A DNA stretch of 55,514 nucleotides from a virus. The notes beneath the pieces were generated by a model. The model did no database searches. It saw only the letters and a list, made by a program, of their open reading frames with translations, and was not told the origin of the DNA. Made by a program: the position numbers and the translations under genes. Shown here in pieces: positions 55,378-55,514 of this stretch (its first letter is position 1; each line of letters begins with the position of its first letter). The stretch covers positions 1-55,514 of the IMG/VR virus record IMGVR_UViG_3300036781_000044; one strand, written 5' to 3'.

Positions 55378-55514
55378 CGCGTATGCACACTCCAGATCGC
55401 GTCTGCGACTTTCTCGTGATCGAAATTACCGATCACGACGTCAGCTTCACTGCACATAACGAGCCAATCAAGCTTGCCGTGCTTGCGCGCGACGTGCTTG
55501 GGATCGAGGATGAC
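55339..55514. repeat. Terminal direct repeat, right copy
   Basis: Repeats 1-176 with one mismatch (55466 A against 128 G). It contains the start of the clamp gene and the end of the nuclease gene; the unique genome is about 55338 bases. Confidence 0.95.

Overview
The window is an essentially complete tailed-phage genome. Bases 1-176 recur at 55339-55514 with a single mismatch (128 G, 55466 A). The molecule is therefore circular or terminally redundant, with a unit length of about 55.3 kb. Gene content (DUF4055-type portal, P22-type coat, tail tube, frameshifted tail chaperones, a 756-residue tape measure, a collagen-bearing tail fibre, a GH108 endolysin) indicates a siphovirus. Lipoprotein-type signal peptides beside the lysis genes suggest a diderm host. 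I cannot name the host. I saw no integrase, tRNA gene, transposase or CRISPR array.

Layout. A leftward arm runs from 10621 down through position 1 (joined to 55338) to 41604. It carries replication, nucleotide and DNA-modification genes, nearly all coupled by 4-base ATGA or GTGA overlaps. Reading right to left across the join these include: a metalloprotease-DUF2786 protein, a ParB-like protein, a SLOG protein, a PLP enzyme, a putative nuclease, a methyltransferase-DNA polymerase I fusion, a PD-(D/E)XK nuclease, a DnaN sliding clamp, a split MT-A70 adenine methyltransferase, a 40-residue polyacidic protein, a HTH-RHH regulator, DUF3310, ThyX, an SNF2-type helicase, a UvrD-type helicase and an SMC/Rad50-like ATPase. 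A rightward arm, 11090-41607, carries a YozE protein, a PrimPol/VirE primase-helicase, then packaging, head, tail, a glycosyltransferase, host-surface and lysis genes. The arms converge at 41604-41607, where the two stop codons share CTAG.

The most unusual gene is the 1134-residue fusion at 1282-4686. An N-terminal SPPY-type DNA amino-methyltransferase is joined by an acidic linker and a TubC-docking-like segment to a full 3'-5' exonuclease plus family A polymerase. A likely PD-(D/E)XK nuclease is coupled immediately upstream, and the phage also encodes its own sliding clamp. This suggests, as inference, modification carried out by the replisome itself, possibly with a nuclease that destroys unmodified DNA.

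Regulatory structure is also visible. Two leftward promoters share an identical 15-base element and an adjacent palindrome built on AAGTGCTTGA; a half-site of the same motif overlaps a third promoter. A 390-bp non-coding block between the primase-helicase and terminase genes holds 13 GTNAC motifs plus 9-bp tandem iterons and looks like an origin or packaging site. Hairpins punctuate the head and tail genes. Several genes are broken or over-extended in ways that single-base changes in short homopolymers would repair, so residual assembly errors are possible alongside one convincing programmed -1 frameshift in the tail chaperones.
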